Origin: DATKLX01 sp035542155
GTDB lineage: Bacteria > Chloroflexota > Anaerolineae > Anaerolineales > Anaerolineaceae
DNA length: 28,063 bases
Assembly: GCA_035542155.1 (NCBI GenBank)
Contig: DATKLX010000093.1
Location: forward strand, 1-28,063
Reading direction: 5' to 3'
Both the position numbers and the translations under genes were made by a program. Of the stretch, positions 1 through 7,170 are shown in pieces. The notes below the pieces were generated by a model that did no database searches, was not told the origin of the DNA, and saw only the letters and a list, made by a program, of their open reading frames with translations. Positions within the stretch are counted from its first letter, which is position 1. Each line of letters opens with the position of its first letter.

Positions 1-141
1 GTGTTCCTCAAGTCGCTGGTTTGCCTCCGGCTTCCTCCAGACCCCACCTCGCGGTAACGCCCTTGCCTTTGGCTAATGGTTGGTGCGACCAACCTCCATA
101 TGAGTCTTTCACTCACCAGTCAACGCCCATGCTGGGCGCAC
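1..141 (-). mobile_element. Group II intron, 5' end only (continues off the left edge)
   Basis: Read on the minus strand from 141 leftwards, the sequence opens with GTGCG, the usual group II intron 5' end. It continues with a short GC-rich hairpin, a GGTTGG/CCAACC hairpin, and a domain I stretch containing GAGGTGGGGTCTGGAGGAAG and GCCGGAGGCAAA, which I recognise from bacterial group II introns. Only about 140 nt of domain I are present; the reverse transcriptase and domains V-VI would lie beyond position 1. The preceding exon ends with an intrinsic terminator hairpin and CTTTG, the preferred context of class C introns, which insert just after terminators. The class assignment is inferred. No protein is encoded in this stretch. 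Confidence 0.7.
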
Positions 142-145
142 CAAA

Positions 146-176
146 GAGACCCCTGAATTTGAAATTCGGGGGTCTT
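146..176 (-). terminator. Intrinsic terminator of the DUF2877 gene
   Basis: A long stem (7 bp AGACCCC/GGGGTCT, a T:G pair, then an A/T-rich upper stem) starts about 18 bases past the minus-strand stop codon at 194. On the minus strand the 3' arm is followed by CTCTTTG, a short U-tract that ends where the group II intron begins. The intron may have displaced the rest of the U-tract. Confidence 0.65.
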
Positions 177-193
177 TAAATCCTGAAGCGGCT

Positions 194-1105
194 TCAGTCT
201 GCTGTTCCATCTTCGGCCATGATGATTAAAGCCATCCCCGTCAGGGTGTCAATGCCGGAGCTGGACCCCCAGCCAAGCAGCCCCTCCAGGCATACTTCTA
301 TCGTTCCGGTCGAGGCCATCAAATAATCCGCGGTCTGAATCAGAAACTCATCCGCAGCGCCCAGGGTCGCACATTCCACCAGACGCGCGCTCAGAGAAGT
401 TGTTTTGCGATGGGCTGCTTCAAGGATCTTGCCGTTCAGCGCATCAAGGAGCTGTCCATCCCACTCCAGTGCATGCCAGCGGTTCAACAGAAGTAAGATA
501 CCCAGGATGAAATCATCCCCGGATGGAGTCAGGCCAGATCCATAACCGATAAAAGGACTCAGGTGATCACTCGCCCTCCCGGGGTCCCGCGCGACCAGAT
601 CTATTTGGAGGTCGACAGCGACCGACCTGAGATTTTTTTCCAGGTCATTTGACTCAAAAGAAGGTGCACCAGCAACCAGACAGGAAAGCAAACCGTTCAA
701 CCCGCAGCCCGGCCTGGCAGCCAACAGTCGATTCGCCAGACAGTCCAGCCGTGACCGCTGGTCGGCATTTGACGTCCGATCATCAAAGGATAACCGCGGC
801 GGTCGCCAGCCAGCCAGGTGAGCGGTCTGGATTGCCATCCCGGTCTCGGAAAAATGGATTTCGCCCCGGTTCGATCTGACCGGTTCATTCATCCGGATCG
901 TGAGGTCCCCTGGCCAGGGTGGCGCCAGGTTCACCGTGATCGGGCCGCGGCGTGGGTTTTCTGTCAGAAAAAGCAACCCCCCATTCTCCAGTTTGACAAA
1001 TACGCCCGCAGAAGTGATCCCAACGACCTGGCCTGCCTGAGAGGAAATGACATCCTTTACAGCATACTCGCCTATTTCGATGGCTTTTAGCGGGTTTCGC
1101 CCCAT
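194..1105 (-). CDS. DUF2877 / AllH-family protein
   Basis: A 303-aa soluble protein recognised by the DUF2877 signature GYGSGLTPSGDDFILG at residues 187-202 and a second glycine motif, GSSSGIDTLTG, near 280-290. In E. coli the family member AllH (YlbF) is a subunit, with AllF and AllG, of oxamate carbamoyltransferase at the end of anaerobic allantoin/purine breakdown. The ATG at 1105 is preceded by AAGGAAC at good spacing. The gene is divergent from a xanthine-dehydrogenase-type operon, which fits a shared purine or ureide pathway. No AllF or AllG partner is visible; they could lie beyond the intron at the left edge, but the terminator right after this gene argues it ends its transcript. The family call is strong; the oxamate role is inferred from homologues and context. 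Confidence 0.8.
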   Translation of the reverse strand: MGRNPLKAIEIGEYAVKDVISSQAGQVVGITSAGVFVKLENGGLLFLTENPRRGPITVNLAPPWPGDLTIRMNEPVRSNRGEIHFSETGMAIQTAHLAGWRPPRLSFDDRTSNADQRSRLDCLANRLLAARPGCGLNGLLSCLVAGAPSFESNDLEKNLRSVAVDLQIDLVARDPGRASDHLSPFIGYGSGLTPSGDDFILGILLLLNRWHALEWDGQLLDALNGKILEAAHRKTTSLSARLVECATLGAADEFLIQTADYLMASTGTIEVCLEGLLGWGSSSGIDTLTGMALIIMAEDGTAD

Positions 1106-1122
1106 GGATAGTTCCTTTTGGG

Positions 1123-1151
1123 TTGTCGTCGTGGTAGTATGATATTATACA
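1123..1151 (+). promoter_or_regulatory. Possible promoter for the molybdenum hydroxylase operon
   Basis: TTGTCG (1123-1128), a 17-bp spacer and TATACA (1146-1151) give a moderate sigma-70-type match. It overlaps the opposing -10 box at 1144-1149, so the two divergent promoters would compete. A second candidate, TTGCTA (1177-1182), 17 bp, TATGCT (1200-1205), would start transcription near 1212 instead. I cannot tell which is used. Confidence 0.3.
1144..1149 (-). promoter_or_regulatory. Probable -10 box for the DUF2877 gene
   Basis: A perfect TATAAT on the minus strand lies 38 bases upstream of the ATG at 1105. The -35 region 16-18 bp further up (around 1166-1173) is A/T-rich and a poor match, so the promoter may need an activator. 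Confidence 0.4.
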
Positions 1152-1186
1152 TATAGTGTCCCGTGATTAATAGTACTTGCTAGCAT

Positions 1187-1310
1187 GACCCTCCTATTTT
1201 ATGCTGATTTCATTGCGGATTTATATTGTCCGACAATGGAGGTTGTGATTTCCCGGTGAAACGGTTCGATTACCCCATAATCGAAATGGATAAATTAAGA
1301 TAGGAGGGTC
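1187..1310 (+). promoter_or_regulatory. Candidate cis-regulatory leader RNA sequestering the ribosome-binding site
   Basis: Bases 1187-1201 (GACCCTCCTATTTTA) pair with 1296-1310 (TAAGATAGGAGGGTC) in a continuous 15-bp helix with one G-U pair. The right arm contains the TAGGAGG ribosome-binding site of the gene starting at 1313. Two smaller hairpins lie inside the loop: ATTGT/ACAAT at 1225-1237, and a perfect 8-bp stem with a CCCCA loop at 1265-1285. The whole resembles a three-way junction whose closing helix hides the ribosome-binding site. It matches no riboswitch class I can name. It only works if transcription starts upstream of 1187. Confidence 0.4.
1225..1237. promoter_or_regulatory. 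GntR/FadR-type operator palindrome
   Basis: ATTGTCCGACAAT is an inverted repeat containing TTGTCCGACAA, an exact fit to the TNGTNNNACNA consensus of FadR-subfamily GntR repressors, which often control catabolic genes. It lies in the divergent intergenic region, between the promoter candidates and the first operon gene. No GntR gene is visible in the window. Confidence 0.45.
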
Positions 1311-1312
1311 CT

Positions 1313-2212
1313 ATGCAAATGGCACATCCCGGTCTTCCGGAGTTTGATTACATCCGCCCGGGCACCTTGATGGAAGCCAGCCGCTTCCTGGCAGACCATC
1401 CAGATGAGGCTCGCATCTTTCTGGGCGGAACGGATATGTTCGTTCGCATGCGAGACGGCGCCTGGACAGCGAAATACCTGGTCGATGTCAAAGGTTTACA
1501 CGGTACCAACGAGCTCCACTATTCTTCGGCCCATGGCCTGGTGGTTGGAGCAGCGGTGAACATGAACCGTCTGATTTCTTCTCCTGATGTGCAAAATTAT
1601 TATCAATTGTTGGTCGAAGCGGCCCATTCCGTAGCCAGCTACCAGCTCCGCACGCGCGCAACGATCATAGGGAACATCTGTAATGCCTCCCCCGCCGGTG
1701 ATACTACCGGCGCGTGCATCGTTTTAGGGGGTATATTAAAAGTACACGGCCTGAATGGTTACCGTGAGGAGTCTCTATCTACTTTCTTCAAAGGTGCGGG
1801 AAAAACCATCCTGAAACCCGGGGATGTCGTCACCTCCATCCACTTCCCGGTCCCTCAAGAAGGCGCTGCCGGCAAATATCTGAAGCTTGGCCGCAACGCT
1901 ATTGGTGACCTTTCGATTGTTGGCGTCACTGTCTTCGGGTACAGGGACAACAATACGGTCTCAGGATATCGCTTCAAGATCGCGCTGGCCTCGGTCGCGC
2001 CGATTCCTTTCGTCCCGGTTCAAGCCGAAGCAGTGCTTGCCGAAAAACCGATCTCGAAAGAGACCGTCGACGAAGCGGCGCAGTTCGCCATGGACGCCTG
2101 CACGCCGATCGATGATATCCGCGGCGGTGCGAAATATCGGAAGCAAATGGTTCGCAATCTCACCCGCAATGGGCTGCACGAAGTTATCAGCCGGCTGGGT
2201 CTGAAAATCTAA
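1313..2212 (+). CDS. Molybdenum hydroxylase FAD-binding subunit (XdhB/CoxM family)
   Basis: A 299-aa medium subunit of a xanthine-dehydrogenase-family enzyme. It carries FAD and passes electrons between the iron-sulfur subunit and the final acceptor. The FAD pyrophosphate motif FLGGTDMFVRMRDG lies at residues 36-49, and the second FAD-binding signature TIIGNICNASPAGDT follows near 116-130. Length is normal for the family (about 280-300 aa). AGGAGG lies 5 nt before the ATG but is also paired in the predicted leader helix. The [2Fe-2S] gene follows after 11 bp and the large subunit after that, in the common medium-small-large order. The substrate cannot be read from this subunit. Confidence 0.92.
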   Translation: MQMAHPGLPEFDYIRPGTLMEASRFLADHPDEARIFLGGTDMFVRMRDGAWTAKYLVDVKGLHGTNELHYSSAHGLVVGAAVNMNRLISSPDVQNYYQLLVEAAHSVASYQLRTRATIIGNICNASPAGDTTGACIVLGGILKVHGLNGYREESLSTFFKGAGKTILKPGDVVTSIHFPVPQEGAAGKYLKLGRNAIGDLSIVGVTVFGYRDNNTVSGYRFKIALASVAPIPFVPVQAEAVLAEKPISKETVDEAAQFAMDACTPIDDIRGGAKYRKQMVRNLTRNGLHEVISRLGLKI

Positions 2213-2223
2213 CGGAGGCAGCA

Positions 2224-2724
2224 ATGGGATATCACCGTATTACCCTAACCGTGAATGGCACCGCCGAGCAGGTGGATGTGCCCTCGAATATGACCATGCT
2301 GACCATGCTGCGTGAAAAATTGGGCCTGACCGGCACAAAGAACGGCTGCACTGCCGGAGAATGCGGTGCCTGCACCGTCCTGTGGAATGGAGAACCTGTC
2401 AATAGCTGCATGGTTCTGGCAGTGGAATGTGACGGCACCCGGATCACCACGGTCGAAGGCCTCTCCAGCGCGGATTTGCTCGATCCGATCCAGGAAGCAA
2501 TGATTGAGGAAGGCGGCGTCCAGTGTGGCTTCTGCACCCCTGGCATGCTGATCTCCATCAAAGCCCTACTGGAGCGCAATCCCAACCCGAGCGACTACGA
2601 GATCCGGGACGCCCTGGTTGGTAACCTGTGCCGCTGTACCGGTTATCTGAGCATCATCTCAGCCGTTAAGAAGGCTGCCTATAAAATCAACAGCCAGGCT
2701 GAGCCGGCCGCTCTGGCCAATTAA
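2224..2724 (+). CDS. Molybdenum hydroxylase [2Fe-2S] subunit (XdhC/CoxS family)
   Basis: A 166-aa small subunit holding two [2Fe-2S] clusters. The N-terminal plant-ferredoxin-type cluster is bound by Cys42, Cys47, Cys50 and Cys62 (motif GCTAGECGACTVLWNG). The C-terminal helical domain binds the second cluster through Cys101, Cys104, Cys136 and Cys138 (CGFC and LCRCTGY). All eight ligands are present and length is normal. The ATG follows an ACGGAGGC ribosome-binding site. It transfers electrons from the molybdenum centre in the next gene to FAD in the previous one. Confidence 0.95.
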   Translation: MGYHRITLTVNGTAEQVDVPSNMTMLTMLREKLGLTGTKNGCTAGECGACTVLWNGEPVNSCMVLAVECDGTRITTVEGLSSADLLDPIQEAMIEEGGVQCGFCTPGMLISIKALLERNPNPSDYEIRDALVGNLCRCTGYLSIISAVKKAAYKINSQAEPAALAN

Positions 2725-2755
2725 CTTCCTGCCGTCATCCCATCCGGAGGAAACA

Positions 2756-5113
2756 ATGGTAACAAAAGAAGCTGGCAGTACATCCATCCCCCAACCTATT
2801 GGTGAAAACGTTCGCCGGGTCGATGCCCACGAGAAAGTCACGGGCACAGCCATTTTTGCCGACGATCTGCAGTTTGGACCCGGCCTCCTTTTCGCCCGGA
2901 TCAAGCGCAGCCCCATTCCCCACGGCCTGATCAAGAAGATCGACGCGAGCAAAGCCAAAGCCCTGCCTGGCGTGAAAGCCGTCGTCACCGGCGAAGATTT
3001 CCCTGGCTACATTGGCCTGTACCTCACCGACCGCTACATCTTCTGCCGCGACCGCGTCCGCTATGTCGGCGATCCGGTCGCCGGCGTTGCGGCGGTCAGC
3101 GAAGAAATCGCTGAAAAGGCTCTCGACCTGATCGAAGTGGAGTACGAGGAGCTTCCCCCTGTATTGGACCCTGAGTTTGGGGCCAGCCCAGAAGCGCCGC
3201 TCCTGCATCCTGATCTGGGTAAATACACCGTCGCTCCTTTCATCTTCCCAGAACCGGGCACCAATATCTCTAACCATTTCCGCGTCCGCAAAGGCGACGC
3301 AGACGCTGCCTTCGCGAAATGCGCGGCCATCATCACCCGCAAATTCCGCGTACCCCACATCCAACATGTGCCCATCGAACCACATATCGCGATTGCGAAA
3401 ATGACCGACACGGGGAAAGTGATCCTCTGGGCAAGCTCCCAATCCCCGTTCGCGCAGCGCAATCTGATCGCCAAATCCCTGGGCATCTCCCAGAGCGATC
3501 TCCAGGTGGTGGCTCCCTATGTCGGCGGCGGTTTTGGCTCGAAAGCCGGCGTGAGCATGGAATCGCTGGCAGTCGCCATCGCCTCTAAGGTGAGAGGCCA
3601 TCCAGTCAAGCTGCGCCTGACCCGAGAGGAAGAATTCTTCACTGCCTTTGTCCGCCAGGGTATGGTTGCCCATTTCAAAATCGGGTGCGACGAGAATGGC
3701 CGAATCCTCGCCATGGAGAACAGGTACTACTGGGACGGCGGCGCATACAACGAATACGGCGTAAATGTGGCCCGTGCAGGTGGCTATAGCAGCACCGGCC
3801 CGTATGATGTGCCCAACGTTAAGGCAGACTCCATGTGTGTATACACCAACCATCCCGTGGGTGGCCCCATGCGCGGCTTCGGCATGCCCGAGATGCACTC
3901 CGGATTAGAGCAGTGCATCGATCTGCTCGCCGAAAAAATCGGTATGGATCCGGTGGAATTCCGCAAGCTGAACTGCATCAAAACCGGCAGCAGTCTGGTG
4001 ACCGGCGGCCAGATGCACCCCTGCGGCCTCACCGAGTGTATCGAGAAAACAGCCAGGGCGATCGAGTGGGGCAAGACCTCCCCGGCCAGCGCGCCAAACA
4101 AGCGTCGCGCCAAGGGCTTCGCGATCATGTGGAAAGCGCCTGCCATGCCGCCGAATGCCGGTTCCAGCGCTTGGGTCAAGATGAACGAAGACGCTAGCGT
4201 CACCGTCAGCGTCGGCGGCCAGGAAATCGGCCAGGGCACCTTCACGGTTGCTGCCCAAATGGCCGCCGCTGCCCTGGGCGTCCCCTTCGATTGGGTCCGT
4301 GTGGAAACGCCGGTCGATACCGACTACAGCCCCTACGAATGGCAGACCGTGGCCAGCCGCCTGACCTGGAGCATGGGCAACGCCGTGGTCAACGCTGCCA
4401 AAGATGCCCGAAAACAAATCCTTGATCTGGTCGCCAGCGCCTGGGACGAGAACCCCGATGACCTGGATATCGTCAATGGTGTCGTGGTCTCCTATAAAAC
4501 CGAAGAGTCGATGTCCCTGAAAGACATCGTCATCTACGGGATCCCCAAACCAAACGACAAGGGTTGGATAGGCGGCCCGATAGTCGGCCGTGGAAGCTTC
4601 ATGCCCACCTATGTCACCGGCCTGAACCCGCAAACAGGCCAGGGCGAGCGCGCCGTGGTCCACTACACCACCGGCGCCCAGGCTGTTGAAGTCGAGGTGG
4701 ACCTCGACACAGGGAGAGTCGAGGTACTCCGCGCCGCGGCCGCCTACGACGTCGGCAAAGCGATCAACCCTGAGATGGTCTCCGGTCAAATGCAAGGCGG
4801 CCTGGTCCAGGGAATGAGCACGGCATTCTTCGAAAGCCTGCGCCTGATCAATGGTAACCCGACCCAGCACAGCTTCGTCGATTACCGCATCGCCACCAGC
4901 TCGGACGTCCCACAGGAGATCGAAACCATCATCGTGGAAATACCGCAGGACGACGGCCCCTATGGCGCCCGCGGGGTCGGCGAGCACTCGATGGTCCCGA
5001 CCATGCCTGCGATTGCCAACGCGATTTACAACGCGGTCGGTATTCGTATGGAAGCGCCGCCGTATACTGCCGAAAAAGTCTACCTGGCCATGCTGGATGC
5101 CGGCGTGGTGTAA
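2756..5113 (+). CDS. Molybdopterin-binding catalytic subunit, xanthine dehydrogenase family (XdhA/CoxL)
   Basis: A 785-aa large subunit that binds the molybdenum cofactor and hydroxylates an aromatic heterocycle or similar substrate using water. The a/b hammerhead domain covers roughly residues 20-135; cofactor-binding motifs GGGFGSKAG (257-265) and PMRGFGMPE (371-379) follow, then the C-terminal GVGEHS with the expected catalytic base Glu743. The CO-dehydrogenase loop AYRCSFR is absent, so this is not a form I CO dehydrogenase. GGAGG precedes the ATG. The AllH-family and cyclase neighbours hint at a purine or N-heterocycle substrate, but aromatic aldehydes or hydroxybenzoyl-CoA-type substrates are not excluded. 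No cofactor sulfuration gene is visible here. Confidence 0.93.
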   Translation: MVTKEAGSTSIPQPIGENVRRVDAHEKVTGTAIFADDLQFGPGLLFARIKRSPIPHGLIKKIDASKAKALPGVKAVVTGEDFPGYIGLYLTDRYIFCRDRVRYVGDPVAGVAAVSEEIAEKALDLIEVEYEELPPVLDPEFGASPEAPLLHPDLGKYTVAPFIFPEPGTNISNHFRVRKGDADAAFAKCAAIITRKFRVPHIQHVPIEPHIAIAKMTDTGKVILWASSQSPFAQRNLIAKSLGISQSDLQVVAPYVGGGFGSKAGVSMESLAVAIASKVRGHPVKLRLTREEEFFTAFVRQGMVAHFKIGCDENGRILAMENRYYWDGGAYNEYGVNVARAGGYSSTGPYDVPNVKADSMCVYTNHPVGGPMRGFGMPEMHSGLEQCIDLLAEKIGMDPVEFRKLNCIKTGSSLVTGGQMHPCGLTECIEKTARAIEWGKTSPASAPNKRRAKGFAIMWKAPAMPPNAGSSAWVKMNEDASVTVSVGGQEIGQGTFTVAAQMAAAALGVPFDWVRVETPVDTDYSPYEWQTVASRLTWSMGNAVVNAAKDARKQILDLVASAWDENPDDLDIVNGVVVSYKTEESMSLKDIVIYGIPKPNDKGWIGGPIVGRGSFMPTYVTGLNPQTGQGERAVVHYTTGAQAVEVEVDLDTGRVEVLRAAAAYDVGKAINPEMVSGQMQGGLVQGMSTAFFESLRLINGNPTQHSFVDYRIATSSDVPQEIETIIVEIPQDDGPYGARGVGEHSMVPTMPAIANAIYNAVGIRMEAPPYTAEKVYLAMLDAGVV

Positions 5114-5162
5114 TGAACAGATTCATTCTGATACCCTCTCATCGATCGAAAGGAGACTGGAA

Positions 5163-6044
5163 ATGAAATTGTTAGACCTGACCATCCCCCTCGGGGTCGG
5201 GACCCCTCCCTGGCCGACGTACGAACCATTGCAGTTAAAATATTTTAAGCGCCTTGCCCCCAATGGAGCCAACGGCCAGTTATTAACCCATTCGAACCAC
5301 CTGGGAACCCACCTGGATGGTGAGATCCATTTCCACACCCCTGGGAAGGACATCGCTCAACTGGAGATGGATTTCCTCGTCCACGACGCTGCTGTGGTAG
5401 ACCTGAGCGACTGCACCGGCGACTATGACGTCTATACCAGCAAGAATATCGAGGACCGCGTCGAGGTCAAAGAGGGCGATATCCTCATCATCCACACCGG
5501 CTATCACCACTTCGGCTGGGATATGCCCACCGCCAACGAAGTCCGCTATATGGTTATGCACCCCGGTCCCGACCGCGAATTTGCCGAATGGGCCAAAGCC
5601 AGGAAGCTGCGCTGGATCGGTGTCGACTGCGGCAGCGCGGACCACCCGATGAATACGATTATCCGCGACTGGATGCCCCGCCAGGCTCGCCAGGCGGAAA
5701 AGGTTTTCAAGAAGAAATTCGGCAAAAGCCTGGCTGAATTCTTCGATGACAGCAAGTACCAGCTCATGCACCTCGAAATGTTCCCCTACGGCATCATCCA
5801 CGCGGAATGCCTGGGCGGGGATATCGACCTGATCCTGAACCGGCGGATCCAGGTCGGTATGTTCCCCTGGCGCTTTGTCGACGGCGAGTCGTGCATCTCA
5901 CGCTGCGTGGCCTTCCTGAGCGACGAGGATTACGAAGAGGCCATGAAGCGCAAAGCTGAGCTACCCAAGACCAGGTTTGGCGACGCCTACAATCCCGCCC
6001 ACGTCGAGCAACTGAACGCCATCAGTAGAGAGAATATGAGCTAA
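5163..6044 (+). CDS. Cyclase family protein (kynurenine formamidase-like metal hydrolase)
   Basis: A 293-aa protein of the PF04199 cyclase family, which includes kynurenine formamidase and isatin hydrolase, metal-dependent enzymes that open amide or lactam bonds. The signature HLGTHLDGEIHFH begins at His46, giving the H-x-G-T-H-x-D metal site (His46, His50, Asp52). Additional His/Glu-rich strands follow, such as HTGYHHFGWD. The reading frame is open further upstream into the preceding gene, but the ATG at 5163 is preceded by AAAGGAGA and starts with the usual MKLLDLTIPLG strand, so I chose it. It lies 49 bp after the molybdenum subunit in the same operon, suggesting ring opening of the hydroxylated product. 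The substrate is unknown. Confidence 0.85.
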   Translation: MKLLDLTIPLGVGTPPWPTYEPLQLKYFKRLAPNGANGQLLTHSNHLGTHLDGEIHFHTPGKDIAQLEMDFLVHDAAVVDLSDCTGDYDVYTSKNIEDRVEVKEGDILIIHTGYHHFGWDMPTANEVRYMVMHPGPDREFAEWAKARKLRWIGVDCGSADHPMNTIIRDWMPRQARQAEKVFKKKFGKSLAEFFDDSKYQLMHLEMFPYGIIHAECLGGDIDLILNRRIQVGMFPWRFVDGESCISRCVAFLSDEDYEEAMKRKAELPKTRFGDAYNPAHVEQLNAISRENMS

Positions 6045-6100
6045 AATAGCTTTCTGACCCGCAGTTTAATCCTGTCATCCAAAATTTAGGAGAATTAACC

Positions 6101-6829
6101 ATGCGTCTCGAACCACCTGAGAAAGTATCGCAAATGCAGATCACGCTCGATGTCCAGGAAATCGAGCCATTGCTCCAGGCGCCCCCGATGGATATCAAGC
6201 CCTGGCCCGGCGCAATGATCACTCTGAAAGACGGGCGAAAAATGTACATCCGGGAAGCGAAAGAGGAAGAAGCTCCCCTGATGATGGGGTACATGAAGCG
6301 CGTGATGGAGAGCGACCATGACTTTTATGATATCGTCGGCGCCCGCGTCTATGCTGAGCTGGTTGGCTGGTACCGCAAACGCCTCAAAGACCCCTACGTT
6401 CTGGTTGGGTTGATCGATGGGTTGTGGGTCGGCTTCGCCAATGGCCGCCTCCTCAATCCGGATATCAATATCAGCCTGCACACCATGGCGCTCGCCCGCG
6501 GCGGCAGGATTGGCGCGGTAATGTATTACGCGAAAGCGTATTACGCTTTCGAAATCTTGGGCAACAAAGAGTGGTGGGCCACGTACGAAAGCTACAACGG
6601 CTGGCACCGTTGGGGCCTGGGAATGGCTCAACCGAGCTACCCGTGGCCAGAGTACCAGCACGAGTTGGGCGGCGCGCGGGTTTACTATGTGACCAAGAAT
6701 TACTGGGACCGCGTGGTCAAGCAGTATGCCTTCCAGATGACCGGCGCTGACCTGGTCTTCGACAATATCCCCGATGAGCTGATTAAAGCCAACGAGAAGA
6801 TGATCGTCCCCGAGGAAGTCCTGGTTTAA
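6101..6829 (+). CDS. Probable GNAT-fold protein, function unknown
   Basis: A 242-aa protein with a likely GNAT core. It starts with MITLKDGRKMYIREAKEEEA (39-58), typical of GNAT strand 1 and helix 1. A strand pair, YVLVGLIDGLWVGFANGRLL, spans 99-118, and RGGRIGAVMYYAKAYYAFE (133-151) resembles the acetyl-CoA pyrophosphate loop and following helix. The C-terminal part is rich in Trp and Tyr. AGGAG precedes the ATG at 6101. It is the last gene before the operon terminator, so it is probably co-expressed with the hydroxylase and cyclase. The acceptor substrate cannot be predicted, and the family call rests on pattern only. Confidence 0.5.
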   Translation: MRLEPPEKVSQMQITLDVQEIEPLLQAPPMDIKPWPGAMITLKDGRKMYIREAKEEEAPLMMGYMKRVMESDHDFYDIVGARVYAELVGWYRKRLKDPYVLVGLIDGLWVGFANGRLLNPDINISLHTMALARGGRIGAVMYYAKAYYAFEILGNKEWWATYESYNGWHRWGLGMAQPSYPWPEYQHELGGARVYYVTKNYWDRVVKQYAFQMTGADLVFDNIPDELIKANEKMIVPEEVLV

Positions 6830-6846
6830 TCAAGATCTGCACCTAA

Positions 6847-6876
6847 AAAAGAGCGAGCCTGCGAGCTCGCTCTTTT
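6847..6876 (+). terminator. Intrinsic terminator of the molybdenum hydroxylase operon
   Basis: A perfect 12-bp stem (AAAAGAGCGAGC pairing with GCTCGCTCTTTT) around a CTGCGA loop starts 17 bases after the stop codon. It ends in TTTT and is preceded by a run of A, so it could also work in reverse. Confidence 0.88.
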
Positions 6877-7170
6877 CATTACGCCAATCGACAAGGGTCT
6901 CGTTCCGCTGTAGGGATCGACTTGGGTGTGAACCCCTACAGCATCCGGTCCGTCTCGGCGACCATGTGGCGCATGCCCCCAGGCTTGCGTTCAGACCAGA
7001 CGGCCAGAAACAAGCCAGGAGGCACCTTCAATACATAGGGTAACCGTCCCGGCCCACCCCGGCAACCCAGAACAGGGATCGTAGGGCTGATTCCTTGGAA
7101 CAGACCATACCCTTCACTGATCCAGTGTAAAATCAATTCAGACAGCGAATGGACTGATAAGGAGGAATAG
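6877..7170. other. Intergenic stretch with a possible decayed minus-strand gene end
   Basis: No convincing intact gene lies here. On the minus strand, about 65 codons from 7136 down to a TAG at 6936 read like a protein C-terminus (for example FLAVWSERKPGG and MRHMVAETDRML) with ordinary codon use, but lack a start with a ribosome-binding site. This could be the remnant of a lost gene. The right end carries the leader of the gene at 7171, with TGTAAAAT near 7128-7135 as a weak extended -10. Confidence 0.3.
6907..6942. repeat. REP-like palindrome
   Basis: A perfect 9-bp inverted repeat, GCTGTAGGG and CCCTACAGC, with an 18-base loop. Short GTAGGG...CCCTAC palindromes of this style occur as dispersed repeats in many genomes; only one copy is seen here. 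It has no U-tract, so a terminator is unlikely. Confidence 0.4.

Noticed and set aside
2735..4987. Long open frames antisense to the molybdenum subunit (2735-3898 and 3905-4987)
   Set aside because: They are His/Asp/Gly-rich shadow frames caused by the GC-rich codon use of the sense gene, with no ribosome-binding site or family motif.
2756..5113. Aerobic CO dehydrogenase large subunit
   Set aside because: The form I active-site loop AYRCSFR is missing; the corresponding motif is PMRGFGMPE, as in other molybdenum hydroxylases.
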